Assembly (NCBI GenBank): GCA_022376465.1 | Contig: JACDTU010000023.1 | Location: 62,001-126,000, forward strand | Source of the DNA: Cubamyces lactineus | Lineage: Eukaryota > Basidiomycota > Agaricomycetes > Polyporales > Polyporaceae | Length of the DNA stretch: 64,000 bases | Reading direction: 5' to 3' | Shown here: positions 11,324 through 23,302 of the stretch, one piece after another | Layout of the letters: each line of letters opens with the position of its first letter | How positions within the stretch are numbered: the first letter of the stretch is position 1 | The notes under the pieces: generated by a model | The model's input: only the letters and a program-made list of their open reading frames with translations | Databases searched by the model: none | What the model was told of the DNA's origin: nothing | Program-made: the position numbers and the translations under genes

Positions 11324-13606
11324 ATGGCAGCATGGGTGCTCGCGCACCCGCCATGGCAAGCTCTCTCTCGGGTCCGGCTACGCTGGGACGTCCTCGTCAA
11401 GTCCGGTCCATGGACTAGCAAGCAGTTCTTCAGCACACCGTCTGTCTTGACGGAGACCCCAGCGATGCGCCAAGTAAAGGCCTACCCATATCCGGAGGTG
11501 GCCCCGGATACTTCGTTGTTTGAAGATTCGACGGACGAATATGAGGAGGCCTCAGGAGACACGGACGCGCAACTTAGCACCTTCGAGATTTCGTCTGCCG
11601 ACTCTGACCACCCGAGTGTTCTGCTCAAGAACCTCGTCAAGCAGGGACGCTTCCAGGATGCCTCAAGAGTGTACACCGAGTTCACCAGCATGGGTGTGGA
11701 GATACTGCCTCACCCTGTGTACCACTTCGCTGCTAGACATGTCCTCAGGGACCATACGCTCTCGCGGGAGCAGAGGATAGCGAGCTTCTTGAAGTGGTGG
11801 TCACTCTTCCCTTCTCGCAAGGAAGTCGATGGTGCTCGCTCAGTCTACAGTATCGCCACGGAACTGCTTCGTAACAGTACCACGCTGGATATCCTCTTGG
11901 TCAAGCAGTTCGCTGTACTAGCTGCAACCAAAGGTCACGTCTTCGTCGCCTCGGAGGTCATACCTGCTATAGCTCGTTACGCGTCTCCAGAAGTCGCCCT
12001 TGGGTTCCTCGAAGATTTCTGCCGCGCTGCGTTAGGTTTCAATCGTTCGTTAGTCGAGCAAAGCGAACATAACGGCGCGCGCCACGATATCGACCGCGGT
12101 TTCTATATCGACACGCGAAATTGGTACAGCCTCATGATACAAGAACTCGCGGCGACGCAGAGGTCCTTCGCTGCTCTAGATGTATTGAAGTTGGCCCGAG
12201 CGAGAAGAATCTCCGTTTCTCCCGCCGCGTACATCGCCGTGGGACAAGAGTTCTTTCGCGATACCAATCATGCGGCTCTCGTGGCAACTATCCAACTTGC
12301 GCAAGCTCAAATGGATGGCACTTCCCACTGGGACCATCAGCAAGCTCTTTCTGCCGCAATCAAGTCTCTCGAGGGACTAGAGGATCGTCGCCTTTCCTCA
12401 CACCTCCGAAAAGCCCAGGAATCATCCTCGTCGCAACCGTTAGGGTTATCTACAGACGAGCTGCAGCAATTACTTGCCGCCGATTTATCTGACGGCTTGG
12501 GTCTGGTTGGGTTGACTAGACTACTCAAAAGATCCATCAGGGTTGGAGTTCTTGATATTTCTGCGGCACGGCTGTCTAAGCTCGTCGGGGCGCTCTTACA
12601 AGCTGGACGAACGTCACTTGTACGCCGTTTGCGCGCCTCGGCTTACCGACATTCTCATCTCGTGCCACTATGGGCACTCGCCGAGATGACCCGCCTCGAA
12701 AACGTCGGCTTCCCCTTATTACACATCCTCCGCGAATTCGAAGCGCATTTCCATGTTGTCGGAGTTCCGCATGGCATCGCAGATGAAGCATGGGAGAAGC
12801 CGCGCACGACGCAACCTGGTCATAAAGGGCCAGGTCGCCCGCCGATTTCTCGGAAACTCAACCCAGGGCCGTTCGACATTCATCTTGTGTGGATGGCTGC
12901 TCTACGTAGGGCTTCCAGCAGCTCGCAAGTGCAGCGCCTCTACTCGCAATTCCTGCAGAACGTCGCTGCGTCTCGCGACATCCCCCCGTCGACGGTACCA
13001 TTCTTGTCCTCTAGACCGTTTGACCAGGCAGCAGACATTCCTGCGAGTACCCGTGTCATCCCTCCGCCATCTCTATTCAACGCCACCCACTTTGCCCTGT
13101 TTATCAAGGCTTTCCACCGCTTCGACCTCCCATCCATCGCGAGGCGCGTGTTGCTCGACATGTATCATCTAGGTGTCAAGCCGAACTATGTGACCCTGAA
13201 CGCGTTCATCGCCACCCTCTGCTCCGTTCCCAAAGACGTTCCTCTCTCCCGCATAGTGGATCGACTTGAGGAGCTTGTCAACGCGCATACCCCTCCAATC
13301 GGCCAACCACTCCTCCCCGCAGAATCTCTTCCTCCGACGTTACGGAGGCATAACCACGATGCGTTCGTCGCTGCTCGCGCACAAGCTATCAGGAGGAACA
13401 CGTTGGTTCATATCTACACCGGCGTGCTCGCCCGGCTACTGCTCGATGGTCGGGGTGGAGAGCCGGATACCGCGAAGATAGCCAAGCACTTCATGGAGCG
13501 GGTCTCGTATCGACCGGGTCGAAACCCGTTCACGGACGCTGTTTTACGCGCCCCAGATATCGCGAAGGCTATTGCTGCTGGACATGCTACCAGTGCAGAG
13601 ACTTAG
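11324..13606 (+). CDS. PPR-like (helical-repeat) protein, probably mitochondrial
   Basis: A single uninterrupted frame of 760 codons. The first 35 residues (MAAWVLAHPPWQALSRVRLR and following) are basic, amphipathic and free of acidic residues, as in mitochondrial presequences. The rest is alpha-helical. It contains stretches that read like pentatricopeptide repeats: LVKQGRFQDASRVYTEFTSM near 110-130 and ALFIKAFHRFDLPSIARRVL followed by MYHLGVKPNYVTLNAFIATL near 590-630. PPR proteins bind organelle RNA and act in its stability, processing or translation; that role is inferred from the family. The repeats are degenerate, so the count and target are unclear. The lack of introns is unlike most neighbours but common in fungal PPR genes. 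Confidence 0.7.
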   Translation: MAAWVLAHPPWQALSRVRLRWDVLVKSGPWTSKQFFSTPSVLTETPAMRQVKAYPYPEVAPDTSLFEDSTDEYEEASGDTDAQLSTFEISSADSDHPSVLLKNLVKQGRFQDASRVYTEFTSMGVEILPHPVYHFAARHVLRDHTLSREQRIASFLKWWSLFPSRKEVDGARSVYSIATELLRNSTTLDILLVKQFAVLAATKGHVFVASEVIPAIARYASPEVALGFLEDFCRAALGFNRSLVEQSEHNGARHDIDRGFYIDTRNWYSLMIQELAATQRSFAALDVLKLARARRISVSPAAYIAVGQEFFRDTNHAALVATIQLAQAQMDGTSHWDHQQALSAAIKSLEGLEDRRLSSHLRKAQESSSSQPLGLSTDELQQLLAADLSDGLGLVGLTRLLKRSIRVGVLDISAARLSKLVGALLQAGRTSLVRRLRASAYRHSHLVPLWALAEMTRLENVGFPLLHILREFEAHFHVVGVPHGIADEAWEKPRTTQPGHKGPGRPPISRKLNPGPFDIHLVWMAALRRASSSSQVQRLYSQFLQNVAASRDIPPSTVPFLSSRPFDQAADIPASTRVIPPPSLFNATHFALFIKAFHRFDLPSIARRVLLDMYHLGVKPNYVTLNAFIATLCSVPKDVPLSRIVDRLEELVNAHTPPIGQPLLPAESLPPTLRRHNHDAFVAARAQAIRRNTLVHIYTGVLARLLLDGRGGEPDTAKIAKHFMERVSYRPGRNPFTDAVLRAPDIAKAIAAGHATSAET

Positions 13607-14235
13607 GTGTGCTTAGCAATTGTACCGCTGAAACCTCATCAGGGTGACTGATCCTGATACCTTCCCAGAGTCGCATGACTGACTCGTCTCTGCCATGTCC
13701 GTAGGCGAAGTGCTATACCGGCCCTCTGCCCGAGCACCTCCACGGCCTCTCTCGCCTTCGATGGGCACAACAACGTCAGCCGACAGGTAGTGGTCTCCAT
13801 CGACCTCTGATGCCGCGCAGCAAAGACAGAGCTCGACCTGCCCGCCACGCTTCCAATGTTGGGATATGACCGGTGGAGCACTGTACGTAGACCTGTCTTA
13901 CTGTCAGTGCATATAACTCATATGTGTAATAGGTGCAGAAGGGTTGGGTCGGGGAGTCACGTATGGCTTTGCTGTAGGTTGGGAAAGGCGCGGTTGGGGT
14001 ACCCGCAAACCGGCCAACTGAACGACGGTCTCTCGACAGAGATTTCGTTGCTCACGTTCGCATGCTTGATTTACAGACGGACTTTGTATAAATGGAAGTA
14101 GCTCATGCATTGCGAAATTCGTCGCAGTGGCTACGCCTATTAGGAGACTAAGGAAGGTCAGCAGATATATCGAAAGCACTCATAATATACAAGGTATCAT
14201 GCAACAATCAGGGGGACATCTTCGTACGCGGTAGC
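13607..14235. other. Convergent intergenic region
   Basis: This stretch of 629 bases lies between the PPR-like and antiporter 3' ends. Two minus-strand frames are suggestive but unproven: 13639-13881 (80 codons, ending in a basic stretch ALRLRTWQRRVSHATLGRYQ) and 13904-14179 (starting with a hydrophobic signal-like stretch). Either could be a small gene or UTR. I do not annotate them as CDS. Confidence 0.45.
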
Positions 14236-17200
14236 TCACTCAGCCCCAGCGACGGCTGCCTGGAAGACAACGATGCTAGCTTGACAGCCCGACACGACGA
14301 GCGAAGCGGCAACGTCTCCGATCGTCCTCTTGACCTCGTTCGCAATCCCGCCATACTCCTCCATCACGCTCTTCAACTCCGCGCTGTGGTCCTCGACCGC
14401 AAGCCGGCGCGAGCGCCCAGTGAGCACGAGCAGCCGACTCTTCTCGTTCTCGGTGCGCGACATGGCCAGCGCCTCCTTGACGATGTGGTGCAGCGGCTCG
14501 GCCATCGTGACTTCGCTGAACGTCATCCGCGAAAGCGCTGGGGCAAGGGAGGGATCCGCCGCCTCGGGATGGGCGTATCGCGCCCACGCGATGTTGTCTG
14601 CCGTCTCGGACTGCATGCGCGTCTGCGTCGACGCATTGCCGTACACAGTATCGGGGAACATCTGCACAAGATTACATCGTTCAGTTGCTATCGACGCGAG
14701 TGAGAGGAAGATATTGAGCTACGTACTGTGACATGTTGCACAGCGGAGTGGTCGCCCGGCGCTCCGTCCGTGATCTCCTGCGCTTTGTCGATTGAGCTAC
14801 TGGGCGACAGCGTGTGGTCGCGCTTCGTCATCCTCACGACAGTAGCGCGAATCTTCGAGTTCGCACACAGCTGCACCGCGAACTGGAGCGCAAGGCGGTC
14901 GTCGGGTCCCCCGAAGAAGGGCACGAACAACCGGTATGCCCCTGCGTGGAGCGGCATTTCGCCGGGCGCATGGCGATCGATGAACAGCGCAACGTCTGTT
15001 TTTGACGAGGAGGCGAAGAGGTTGCGAATGAATTGCGCGTGAAGGACAGACGTATCGGCGCTATGGGAGTTCAAGTTTGTAGACCTGAACAGCGCTTCGA
15101 AGGGACTCGGAACGTGAGGCGTCCGTGGCGTTGACGTTACATCCACGTTGTCGCCAGTGGCACCGGGGTCGTTGCTACCTGGCGACGGCGCACGGTCTAC
15201 GGAATAGTGAGGCGGGAGCCACGGCACAAGAACGAGCTGTGAGCCGTTGTTCTTCGCGTGCTCCGCAACGCTGGATCCAAGGTCGTCAAAGGTGACGATG
15301 GAGAGCGACGTGTTGACACGGATGCCATGGAGCGCACCGAACGCCGTGAAGATGCTGAGCAGAGGGTCCGTGTGGAGCAAGCTTTCCGCGTTAGATGACT
15401 TCATGACGGCCGAGGTACGGTCTGATAGCTCGATCAGACGAACAGCGTCGACAGTGACGCTAGGAGCCAACGGCGCTTTCTCTGACACCTGTGAACTGAC
15501 TTCCGAGCTGTTGTCGTCCGAGGATGGGGACGGGGACGGCGATGGGAAGATGAGCTGTGCGAACGCCAGCATACCCGGCATATGTTCGAGCCTGTCGAGG
15601 ACCACGGTGAAACGCGAGTGCCGTGTGCTCTTGTCGCCAAGACCTTGAGTAACGCCTCCGGAGTGCTGAGCTGCTTCCACGTCCTGAGAGCGTGATGAAT
15701 TTTGAGCGTCATCGCCGGTCCACCCAACGGCCACCCGCTTCCGCATGCTCGGAGGGTACAGGACCGTGACGGCAGGCGTGGTCATAAACGTCAGTAGCAG
15801 GGCGTCCAGAACAAACATCGCGAAGACGCGGGGAGATAGGATCCCAGCAGACAGGCCGACGTTGAGGACGATGAGATCCACGAGACTGGATACGGTATGC
15901 ATCAGTGGCGTGCTCCTATCGTAAGATGGTGGCAGCTTCCTCACCCCTTGCAACTCATGAACGAGCCAATTGTGCAGGATTCGCGCCACGAGAAGCCGGA
16001 TATCCTTGCTGCGGTGGTGCACGCACTGAACTTACCCGTGTAGTCCAGAGTGCAGATCAAGATAGTGAAGCCCCATGTCACACCTACCGTCTAGGTGAGC
16101 CCCTTATCTCATCGAATACCGATCAAGACATACCGTTATTGAGCAGACTCAAATCGGTGGAAAGACCGGAGAGCGTGAAGTACTACAGGTATACGACGGT
16201 GAACCTTCTGTCAGCACACAGCCATGAACAGACTCACGAGAGGAAGGAAGATGATGGACACCATGTCTTCGAGCTTCTCTGTCAGCGAAATCGCGAGACC
16301 ACCTTCCCGGGGGACGATGATGCCGACTAGGAAAGCACCGAAAATGGCGTGTACCTGTGGAAGCACAGGTATGAGTGGTATGACAGAAGCTGGAGCAATC
16401 GGCAACGTACCCCGATGACATCCGTAAAGAATGACGAGCCAAAGAGGAGGATCATCACAACAGTCATGAAGAACATGGTAGGACCGTCGCGGGTGGAGCC
16501 GGTGCGACGGGCGAGCCAAAACAAGGCATGCCTAACAATGAATATCAAGAAGAGAGCCCAGCCGACGCAGACCAGGAGGACCCATAGTGCGTTGAGCCCA
16601 GAGCCAGAGTTGACGAGAGCGACGGTCAAAGCGAGAAGCGTCCAGCCAATGATGTCGATTCCAGAGCCGGCAGACAGAACGACGATGCCAACAGTAGTAT
16701 CAAGCAGCTTCAGTTCTGTGAGAATCCGGCAAAGCACAGGGAACGCGGTGATTGACAGCGTCACGGCAGTAAAGAGCATGAAGTTGGTGAAGCTGACACT
16801 AGAGTCGATGAAGTGGTGGTACAGGGGCACGGAGAGAGCGGTGCCGATACCTGGAATTGTACGTGTGTAAGATTCGCTTTCCATGCACCAGAACGTACTC
16901 AGACAGACGTACCGAATGGGATGCACACGCCAAAAGCGGCTATCGTGAGTGACAGACGTGCATTGCGCTTGATGACGGATGCGTCAATCTCGAGACCGAC
17001 GATGAAGAGGAAGAGACACAGTCCGATGTTGGCTACAAGGTTGAGGTAGGGCCGAGAGTCCGTTGGGAATATGTGTTGGGTAAATCCGGGGATCCTTCCG
17101 AAGACGGTCGGGCCTAGCTCATATCATTCAGTCTTCGTCCTGGGTGGGCAAGAGATGTGTACGCACCGAGCAAAATACCCCCGATCACCTCCGCGATAAC

Positions 17201-17528
17201 TCTTGGTTGTCTGAGCTTGCGTAGGATTAGGGAGAGCACTTGAGTGGTGAAGATGATGACCCCTGGCGAAGCATCAGCGGGACGAGCATACGGGGAGGCA
17301 ACCTCGAGCTCACCGAGTTGGATGATCCAAAGCCGCAAAGGGTCTGAGAGATTGATGGCGGTGGGATCTTGGCCAGTCAATAGGCCGCCCTGAATTGAGA
17401 GTGTTATTGTAATGTGCATTAGCCTATATCTAGAGAAGCCGTAGAACCGTGCTGACCTGGTCAGGGGCTGCCCTCTTGTGCATGACATGACGGGCAATGT
17501 CAATTATCGTCCTGGAAAACTCAGGCAT
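14236..17528 (-). CDS. KHA1: KHA1-type K+/H+ antiporter (CPA2 family)
   Basis: Membrane exchanger moving K+ against H+; yeast Kha1 works in Golgi-type membranes for pH and ion homeostasis. Nine exons: 17528..17457, 17389..17167, 17113..16913, 16850..16411, 16354..16238, 16182..16134, 16083..15945, 15885..14727, 14661..14236; total 2826 nt, 941 aa. The first half is the Na+/H+ exchanger core of about 12 helices (LSLILRKLRQPRVIAEVIGG, GPTVFGRIPGF, LFLFIVGLEIDASVIKRNAR, FGAFLVGIIVPREGG, YFTLSGLSTDLSLLNNG). The second half is a large cytosolic domain with two universal-stress-like segments (ending LLVLTGRSRR), as in Kha1. MPEFSRTII is taken as the start; a second in-frame ATG lies at 17483. The family call is firm; direction and location are inferred. 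Confidence 0.92.
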
Positions 17529-18640
17529 AGCTCGTCGCCGGCGTTGTAGCCTCTGCGGCCGTCGAAGTAGACAGCGGCGGTGGCCAACAAGAGGGGCGGA
17601 GGCAAAAGAGGCCAACCCCTGATCCCGCTTTCGCAAGGTTACGAGACATATGTTATGACCAACTTGCCGCCGCTTGCTCGTCTATATCGGGACGACCGTG
17701 ATGTTCCTGAAAGTTAAAGTCGACGCCAAGGCGCGCTATGATGTTTTAAGGGAATTCCTCTCGATTCTGCTGCCTTGTGATTCTTTGTGCCACGCCACTT
17801 ACTTCAGTTCGTATCCCTGGGTGACTTCCAGGTTCGAAAGGAAGCAAGCACATTGCAGCGGAAGCTCTCAACCCAGCGAAACTGGTCGAATCGATTGCTT
17901 ATCTAGCCCTCCATGTCCTGTATCTTCAGACTTTGGAGGCAATCCGAAACCATCACAGCCTTGCATGATGCGCCGGATCCATCACCGGTGCCGCGGTGAG
18001 TTTCAGCGCCATTGCGCGGCTGCGCTCCTTTCATACGTTTTCAATCGCAAGAGGGCTGCCAAGTGCCATACAAAGTGTGGGTCTGAGAGTAAGTAGCCTC
18101 GTCAACACTGGGCCACCGGACCCCATACTTACATATTACAAGTAGTAGCGGCGACTCAATCTCCGACTGGCGCGCGCGTCTCTGAGAGAACGGCTCCGGC
18201 GGTGAGTAGTACACATCATGTTGATTGGAATCGGCATTTCGTATTGTTCTCATCCTCCGCTAGTAAAGCCGGCACGCGCATGCCCTAGGGACAACACCGT
18301 CAGACGTCAGTAAGGCTCTCCAGTTCACAGCGATTATTTCCTGATAGACACCGGTGTTTCACGGCAGTACAGAAGTGAAGTCCAGGCCCCGCGTAGTGGA
18401 CAAACAGGGTCGTTCGTCGACTCACATTCAGTATATGCGAAGCTTCGAAATGCGGGAGAACGCATGCTTCGTTGTACGTATGTAGGGACGCGCTAGTTGA
18501 TCGCTAGGACAGTCTGCTTGTCAGTCGGAGTTGTTTCATCCCGTGCAGCTGCTATAAAGAACACCGGGCCCGGCTCCGATGGCGATCCTACCTAGGTCTC
18601 TCGCTCTTGCCCGTGTTTTGACAGACACACGCAGCACACC
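17529..18640. other. Divergent intergenic region
   Basis: The 1.1 kb between the antiporter and P450 no. 1 starts contains only short frames without domains. It serves as two promoters; the P450 TATA box is listed separately. Confidence 0.55.
18553..18558 (+). promoter_or_regulatory. TATA box of P450 no. 1
   Basis: TATAAA within gctataaagaac, 88 bases upstream of the P450 ATG. Confidence 0.5.
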
Positions 18641-21023
18641 ATGTTGCTGCAACTCGTCGTCGTGGGTATCTCAGCATGGGCGATATGGGCGCTAGTGCGT
18701 CCTATGTTCGTCCGGTCTCCTCTTGACGCCGTAGATGGGCCTGCATCACCATCTCTACTGGCCGGTACGTTCCAGCGGTCATTCAACAGTGCTACGCTTG
18801 CGGCAGCTGCTCATGTGTTTTGTAAGGCAATCTCGGACAGCTCTTTGACTCCGAGGCTTGGGGCTTCCACGACGAAGTCTCTACAAAATATGGATCTGCT
18901 GTCAAGATCCATGCCGTCTTGGGCGTAAGTCGATTCCCGAGTGATTCCCAGTGTCGAGCTGATGCTGTAATTCAATACAGCGGAAGTGGCTATACGTCTT
19001 CGATCCCATAGCGCTGCAGAACATCGTACTTCGAGAACAAGGAACATATGATCAAATAGAATGGCTCGTTCGGTCAGTAATCAAATTCATGCGATAACAC
19101 ATGTCGGTCGGGATGCTTGAGGTTGACCCAAGCGCGTACCAGATCAAACAATATGTTACTTGGCGCCGGCCTGCTGAGCGTCCTCGGTAAGCCTTTCCTC
19201 AATAGCTTCGCTCTCAGGCCTGGCTGACGCTGGTTCACGCAGGCGATGCACATCGTAAGCAGCGCAGGATGCTCATGCCGGTATTCTCGGCCAAACATCT
19301 GCGCGAGCTGACTCCCGTGTTCTACGAGGTAACGGAGCGAGTGAGTCTAGTCTTCTTGGGCACATGTATGCGTACTAAGGGCCCGCGTAGCTTGTTCAAG
19401 CTATTTCTCAGCGCGTCCAAGACACCCCTCGCGACATAGACCTGCTTGACTGGATGGGACGTACTGCGCTCGAGATCGTCGGCCAAGCCGGCATGGGTCA
19501 CTCATTCGATTCACTCGTCTCGGATGACGCGAGCGACCCCTTCACGAAGGCAGCCAAGGATTACCTGTAGGTCTCAGCGATACGCAATGCACTCGAAACG
19601 GTCATTGACCGGCCTTCAGACCTTTGTCCTTCACGCCCGAGATGATGGTCGTTCGGCAACTGTCCCCACTCCTCACCCAACTGGGACCCGCATGGTTACG
19701 TCGCTGGATCGTGGAGCGCATACCCATCACGCGCACGCAGAAGCTGAAAGAGGTGGTGGACGTCTTGCATCAGACCTCGGTGAAGATCATCGAGAAGAAG
19801 AAAGTTGCGCTTCAGAAAGGCGACTATGCAGCTGGGAAGGACATCATGGGAGTCCTTCGTACGTGTCTCTTGGCCATCTATACATGATAAGAAAGGGCTC
19901 ACGGGACGTCTCCAGTGCAAGCAAACATGGCTGCAGAGGAATCAGAGCGGCTCCCCGACGATGAGATCGTGGGCCAGATCAAGTACGTACCTAAAATACG
20001 ATATGGCGTGGCAAAGTGATGCTGATTGTGACCTCCTTGCAGCACACTACTCTTCGCAGCGACAGACACCACCTCCCATGTCATGGCGCAAGTGCTCGAG
20101 ATGCTCGCCAGAGACCCCCAGTTGCAGGCCAAGGTCCGACAGGAGCTCGTCGAGGCTCGGGACGGAGGTGATGATATTCCGTACGACACGCTCATGTCGC
20201 TCCCTTACCTGGACGCCATCTGCAAAGAGACATTGAGGATGTGAGCACCCTACAATCCTTCGCATCTTACGCTGTTCTTATGCTACTACGGCTCGCAGGT
20301 ACCCACCGACGCCTATTGTGCTGCGCGAGTACGTCCCAGGCAACAACCAGCCTTCACTCCAAGAGGCACGCTGACGGCTCGACTAGGGCATTCCGGGACA
20401 CGACCCTTCCTCTGTCCAAGCCGATGCGCGGAAGCGACGGGTCTATGATCAGCAGCATCCCAATCCCCAAGGGGACGAACGTGCTCGTCGGCGTCCGTGC
20501 GTGCAACCGGATCAAGGCACTATGGGGAGACGACGCGGAAGAGTGGAAGCCCGAACGTTGGCTGAAGCCGCTCCCGAAAGCTCTCGAGGACGCGTCCGTG
20601 CCTGGAGTGTACTCGAATCTGTGCGTCTTGTCGTGTCTTTAATTCGACGGTGTGATGCTCACTGTTGTTGGTAGCATGACGTTCGTCGGCGGCGGCCGGT
20701 CGTGCATGTAAGCCTCTGTCATACCGCACAACTTTTTATGTATACTGACTTGATATTGTACAGCGGCTTCTCGTTCGCACAGCTGGAAATGAGTACGTAG
20801 CATCATCGCTATGACGAGTTATGCGAGATGCTCACGAATAGTGCCTTGTATTGCAGAGGTTGTCCTGTCCAGCCTGCTCGCCAACTTCACATTTGAGCTG
20901 GCGGAGAAACCGATCCATTGGCACATCTCAGCGATCACATTCCCTAGTGCTGCTAAGGACAGCTTGAAGCCGGAGATGTGGCTCAAGGTGGGACGGTACA
21001 CCGGTGAGGGTGGACAAGCATGA
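18641..21023 (+). CDS. Cytochrome P450 no. 1 (CYP4-clan-like, CYP5150-type tentative)
   Basis: Membrane-bound haem monooxygenase of the endoplasmic reticulum. It has about a dozen short introns. The N-terminus is a membrane anchor (MLLQLVVVGISAWAIWALV) followed by a proline hinge (VDGPASPS). P450 marks: HRKQRRMLMPVFSAKH (C-helix), the I-helix LFAATDTTS, the ExxR motif KETLRM, the PERF-like stretch EEWKPERWL, and the haem loop FVGGGRSCIGF carrying the Cys ligand. All exon joins I checked hold the frame, for example LLAG|NLGQLF and WLVR|SNNMLLG. P450 no. 4 shares the same motifs and intron positions, so the two are paralogues. Mushroom members of this group often hydroxylate aromatics or fatty acids; the substrate cannot be told here. 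The 3' end overlaps the antisense F-box frame. Confidence 0.9.
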
Positions 21024-22925
21024 CATGGGGTGGAACAGCACGGACAGAACTGTGCGGCCTACCTTCATTTCTAAATACATAACCCATACTCTGTATGATC
21101 GGAATACCACTTGAATATCATATATGCTTGTGGGCTTGTTGGGACCAACATTCGTGAACGAAATATATTTCCACATCCTTACCCAACAGGACAACCATCT
21201 ACAAAGTACGACATGAGCCAATAACCCAGTCAAACCAAACAACGCTACTAACGTCTCCGCGCTACAAAACCAACCTAATCCCGTCTTCCGATGAATGAGC
21301 TCGGACACATGTCGCATGCGGAGCCGCGTCCTGTACCGCTGGTTGGCGCAGCACCCGCACGTCCCTACAATAACCGGGCCCGTCACGATCTCGACATCAT
21401 CAAAGCGCACAGGCTGAGCGGACTTACGGCAATAATCGTCGACCTCCCGCGTCACGAGCCGGCACACCGTCATCCGCGCGAGGTCGAGCACGTCGTCCTC
21501 GGTCACGAAGCAGCAGTTGATCACCCCGATCTCCTCGATCGGGTCCGAGACGGGCCCCGTCAGGTCGTCCACGACGTGTCGGCTCTGGACGAGGTCGACG
21601 AGCGCGCGCCCGCGCAGGTGGCCGCACCAGCGCAGGTCGAGGCGTGTGAGGCGTGGACAGAGCCCGCGCGGGCCGTTGAGCAGCTGGACGGTAGCATCCG
21701 AGATCGAGGATTCGTGGAGGCGGAGCTCGCGTAGGCCGGGGAGAGCAGCGAAGCACGCCTCGAATGTCTCCGGGTCCAAGTCGATGTCGTGGAGCTCGAG
21801 CAGCCGGAGCGGTGGTGCGGAGAGTTCGATGAAACGGGCGAGGCTCGGGCCGATGGGGCGTTGGCGGTACCCGAGGTCCTCGAGCGAACGGAGGTACAGC
21901 TCGCGCAATGCTGGGGCTTGGATGTGGGTGAGGATCTCGTTCAGGTCGGTAGGCCCATATAGTGTTAGCGAATCCAGCGTGGGGAGCGAGACGATGCGAT
22001 CCGGATCGACCTCAGCTACGAACTCGTGTTCGTACATGAGCGGCATGGAGAGCGACAGGGTGCGTAGCTCCGGAAGGCGCTCTAAGACAGCTATGATAGC
22101 TTCGGCAGAAAGCGGGCGGTGGGAGGGACTCTCCTTGATTTCAAGGACCAGGTTGGTCAGGTGCGTAGGGAAGATCGGAACGGCGGGAACGACCGTGGAC
22201 ACATATGACATCGAGGTAAGCCGGGGCGCGAAGTCCGCATTGAACTTGTCCGCAAGCCTGGTGAGGTCGGAAACCCCGTCGGAATCCTGGGCATCCAGAG
22301 CGGCGGTCCGAATCTCAACGCTACGCAATTCTGGGGTTGGCTTCGTGCATTCAGCAAGGATGAGGTCCGCATGGCGCAACGAGTCCGTCTCGATCTTCAG
22401 CGACCGCCACTGCGTGCTGCGTTCCGCCAGAATCGCCATGAGCTCCATGACCGGCCTGGGGGGCATCCTCCACGACGTGACGACGGTGATGTACAAGTTC
22501 GCGCCTTTCGCCATCGACAGCCAAAAGCGCGTCCTCTCCAGGGCCTTCGGGTCATCCCCATTTGCGTACACATGCGACCACACCTTGGGCGCGTGCGCGG
22601 CCTTGCGCCATGCAGAACAGACGTGCGAGACGACGACGGGGGCACGCGTCCAGCCGTCCTCGACGCAATGCTCAAATATCTTGATGAGCAGCTCCTCGGG
22701 CAGCCGCCGCGCGAGCGTCACGAGGCCCTTGCAGCGCTCGATCGCCGCGCGGTGCTTAGCCTGGTCGTATCGCAAGTCGCGGACCTGGTTGAGCAGGCCC
22801 TGGATCCTGTCCTCGAGGTCCCCAATCGCGGACTCGTGCCCCGCTATTGTGTTCCATGCGGACTGGATCACCTCCGCGGTGGGTTCTAGACGGTATTGAA
22901 GACGTTCGGAATCGTTTAGAAACAT
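20928..22925 (-). CDS. F-box protein with leucine-rich repeats
   Basis: Probable substrate adaptor of an SCF ubiquitin ligase. A 665-codon open frame begins at the ATG ending at 22925. Residues about 20-65 form a short coiled coil, and about 70-122 the F-box (ARRLPEELLIKIFEHCVEDG, VSHVCSAWRKAA). LRR-like segments follow to about 480 (LPELRTLSLSMPL, LPTLDSLTLYG, LPGLRELRLHESSISD). The 3' end is uncertain. A perfect donor (GTAAGT at 21427) sits after EVDDYCR. Splicing 38 nt there would end the protein at 21262, splicing 63 nt keeps the frame, and no splicing carries it to 20928, across the 3' UTR and last 96 coding bases of P450 no. 1. The last roughly 100 residues look non-coding, so the real end is probably near 21262. 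Confidence 0.75.
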   Translation of the reverse strand: MFLNDSERLQYRLEPTAEVIQSAWNTIAGHESAIGDLEDRIQGLLNQVRDLRYDQAKHRAAIERCKGLVTLARRLPEELLIKIFEHCVEDGWTRAPVVVSHVCSAWRKAAHAPKVWSHVYANGDDPKALERTRFWLSMAKGANLYITVVTSWRMPPRPVMELMAILAERSTQWRSLKIETDSLRHADLILAECTKPTPELRSVEIRTAALDAQDSDGVSDLTRLADKFNADFAPRLTSMSYVSTVVPAVPIFPTHLTNLVLEIKESPSHRPLSAEAIIAVLERLPELRTLSLSMPLMYEHEFVAEVDPDRIVSLPTLDSLTLYGPTDLNEILTHIQAPALRELYLRSLEDLGYRQRPIGPSLARFIELSAPPLRLLELHDIDLDPETFEACFAALPGLRELRLHESSISDATVQLLNGPRGLCPRLTRLDLRWCGHLRGRALVDLVQSRHVVDDLTGPVSDPIEEIGVINCCFVTEDDVLDLARMTVCRLVTREVDDYCRKSAQPVRFDDVEIVTGPVIVGTCGCCANQRYRTRLRMRHVSELIHRKTGLGWFCSAETLVALFGLTGLLAHVVLCRWLSCWVRMWKYISFTNVGPNKPTSIYDIQVVFRSYRVWVMYLEMKVGRTVLSVLFHPMSCLSTLTGVPSHLEPHLRLQAVLSSTRECDR

Positions 22926-23302
22926 GAAGGGCCTAGAGGTGCATACACGGCGTTTAGTTAGTACCGGTACGTCATCCGCGCTACTGGGTACTGGTCACAG
23001 AATCTTGCAAACCTTGATAATGAAACGTCAGTTCCAACAGACTCTGTACGAAGAAAACGCTTCTACAAGCGAGTGTAACCTAGTAGCGGGTATCGTTGGA
23101 GGAATCTAGAGAGCAGACGTCTAAGCTAGTCGAAGGATGCGACATGTACAAGTCTAAGTTGCTTCGTCTCCAGGTTGGCGCGGTATCAATGTGGCGGGGT
23201 GCATTGCTGACTCAGCAAGACGTCGAGCCGCCCACAAGCACCCACAGGGCTCCGACTGTGTACAGAAACCGATATCTATCCGTGTTGACGCTGGAGACGC
23301 AT
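22926..23302. other. Intergenic region upstream of tRNA-Met
   Basis: These 377 bases contain the F-box promoter and the 5' flank of the tRNA. I see no gene in them. Confidence 0.55.

Noticed and set aside
21517..22899. 460-codon plus-strand frame
   Set aside because: Antisense shadow of the F-box/LRR gene; its Ser/Arg-rich composition is driven by GC-rich codons on the other strand.
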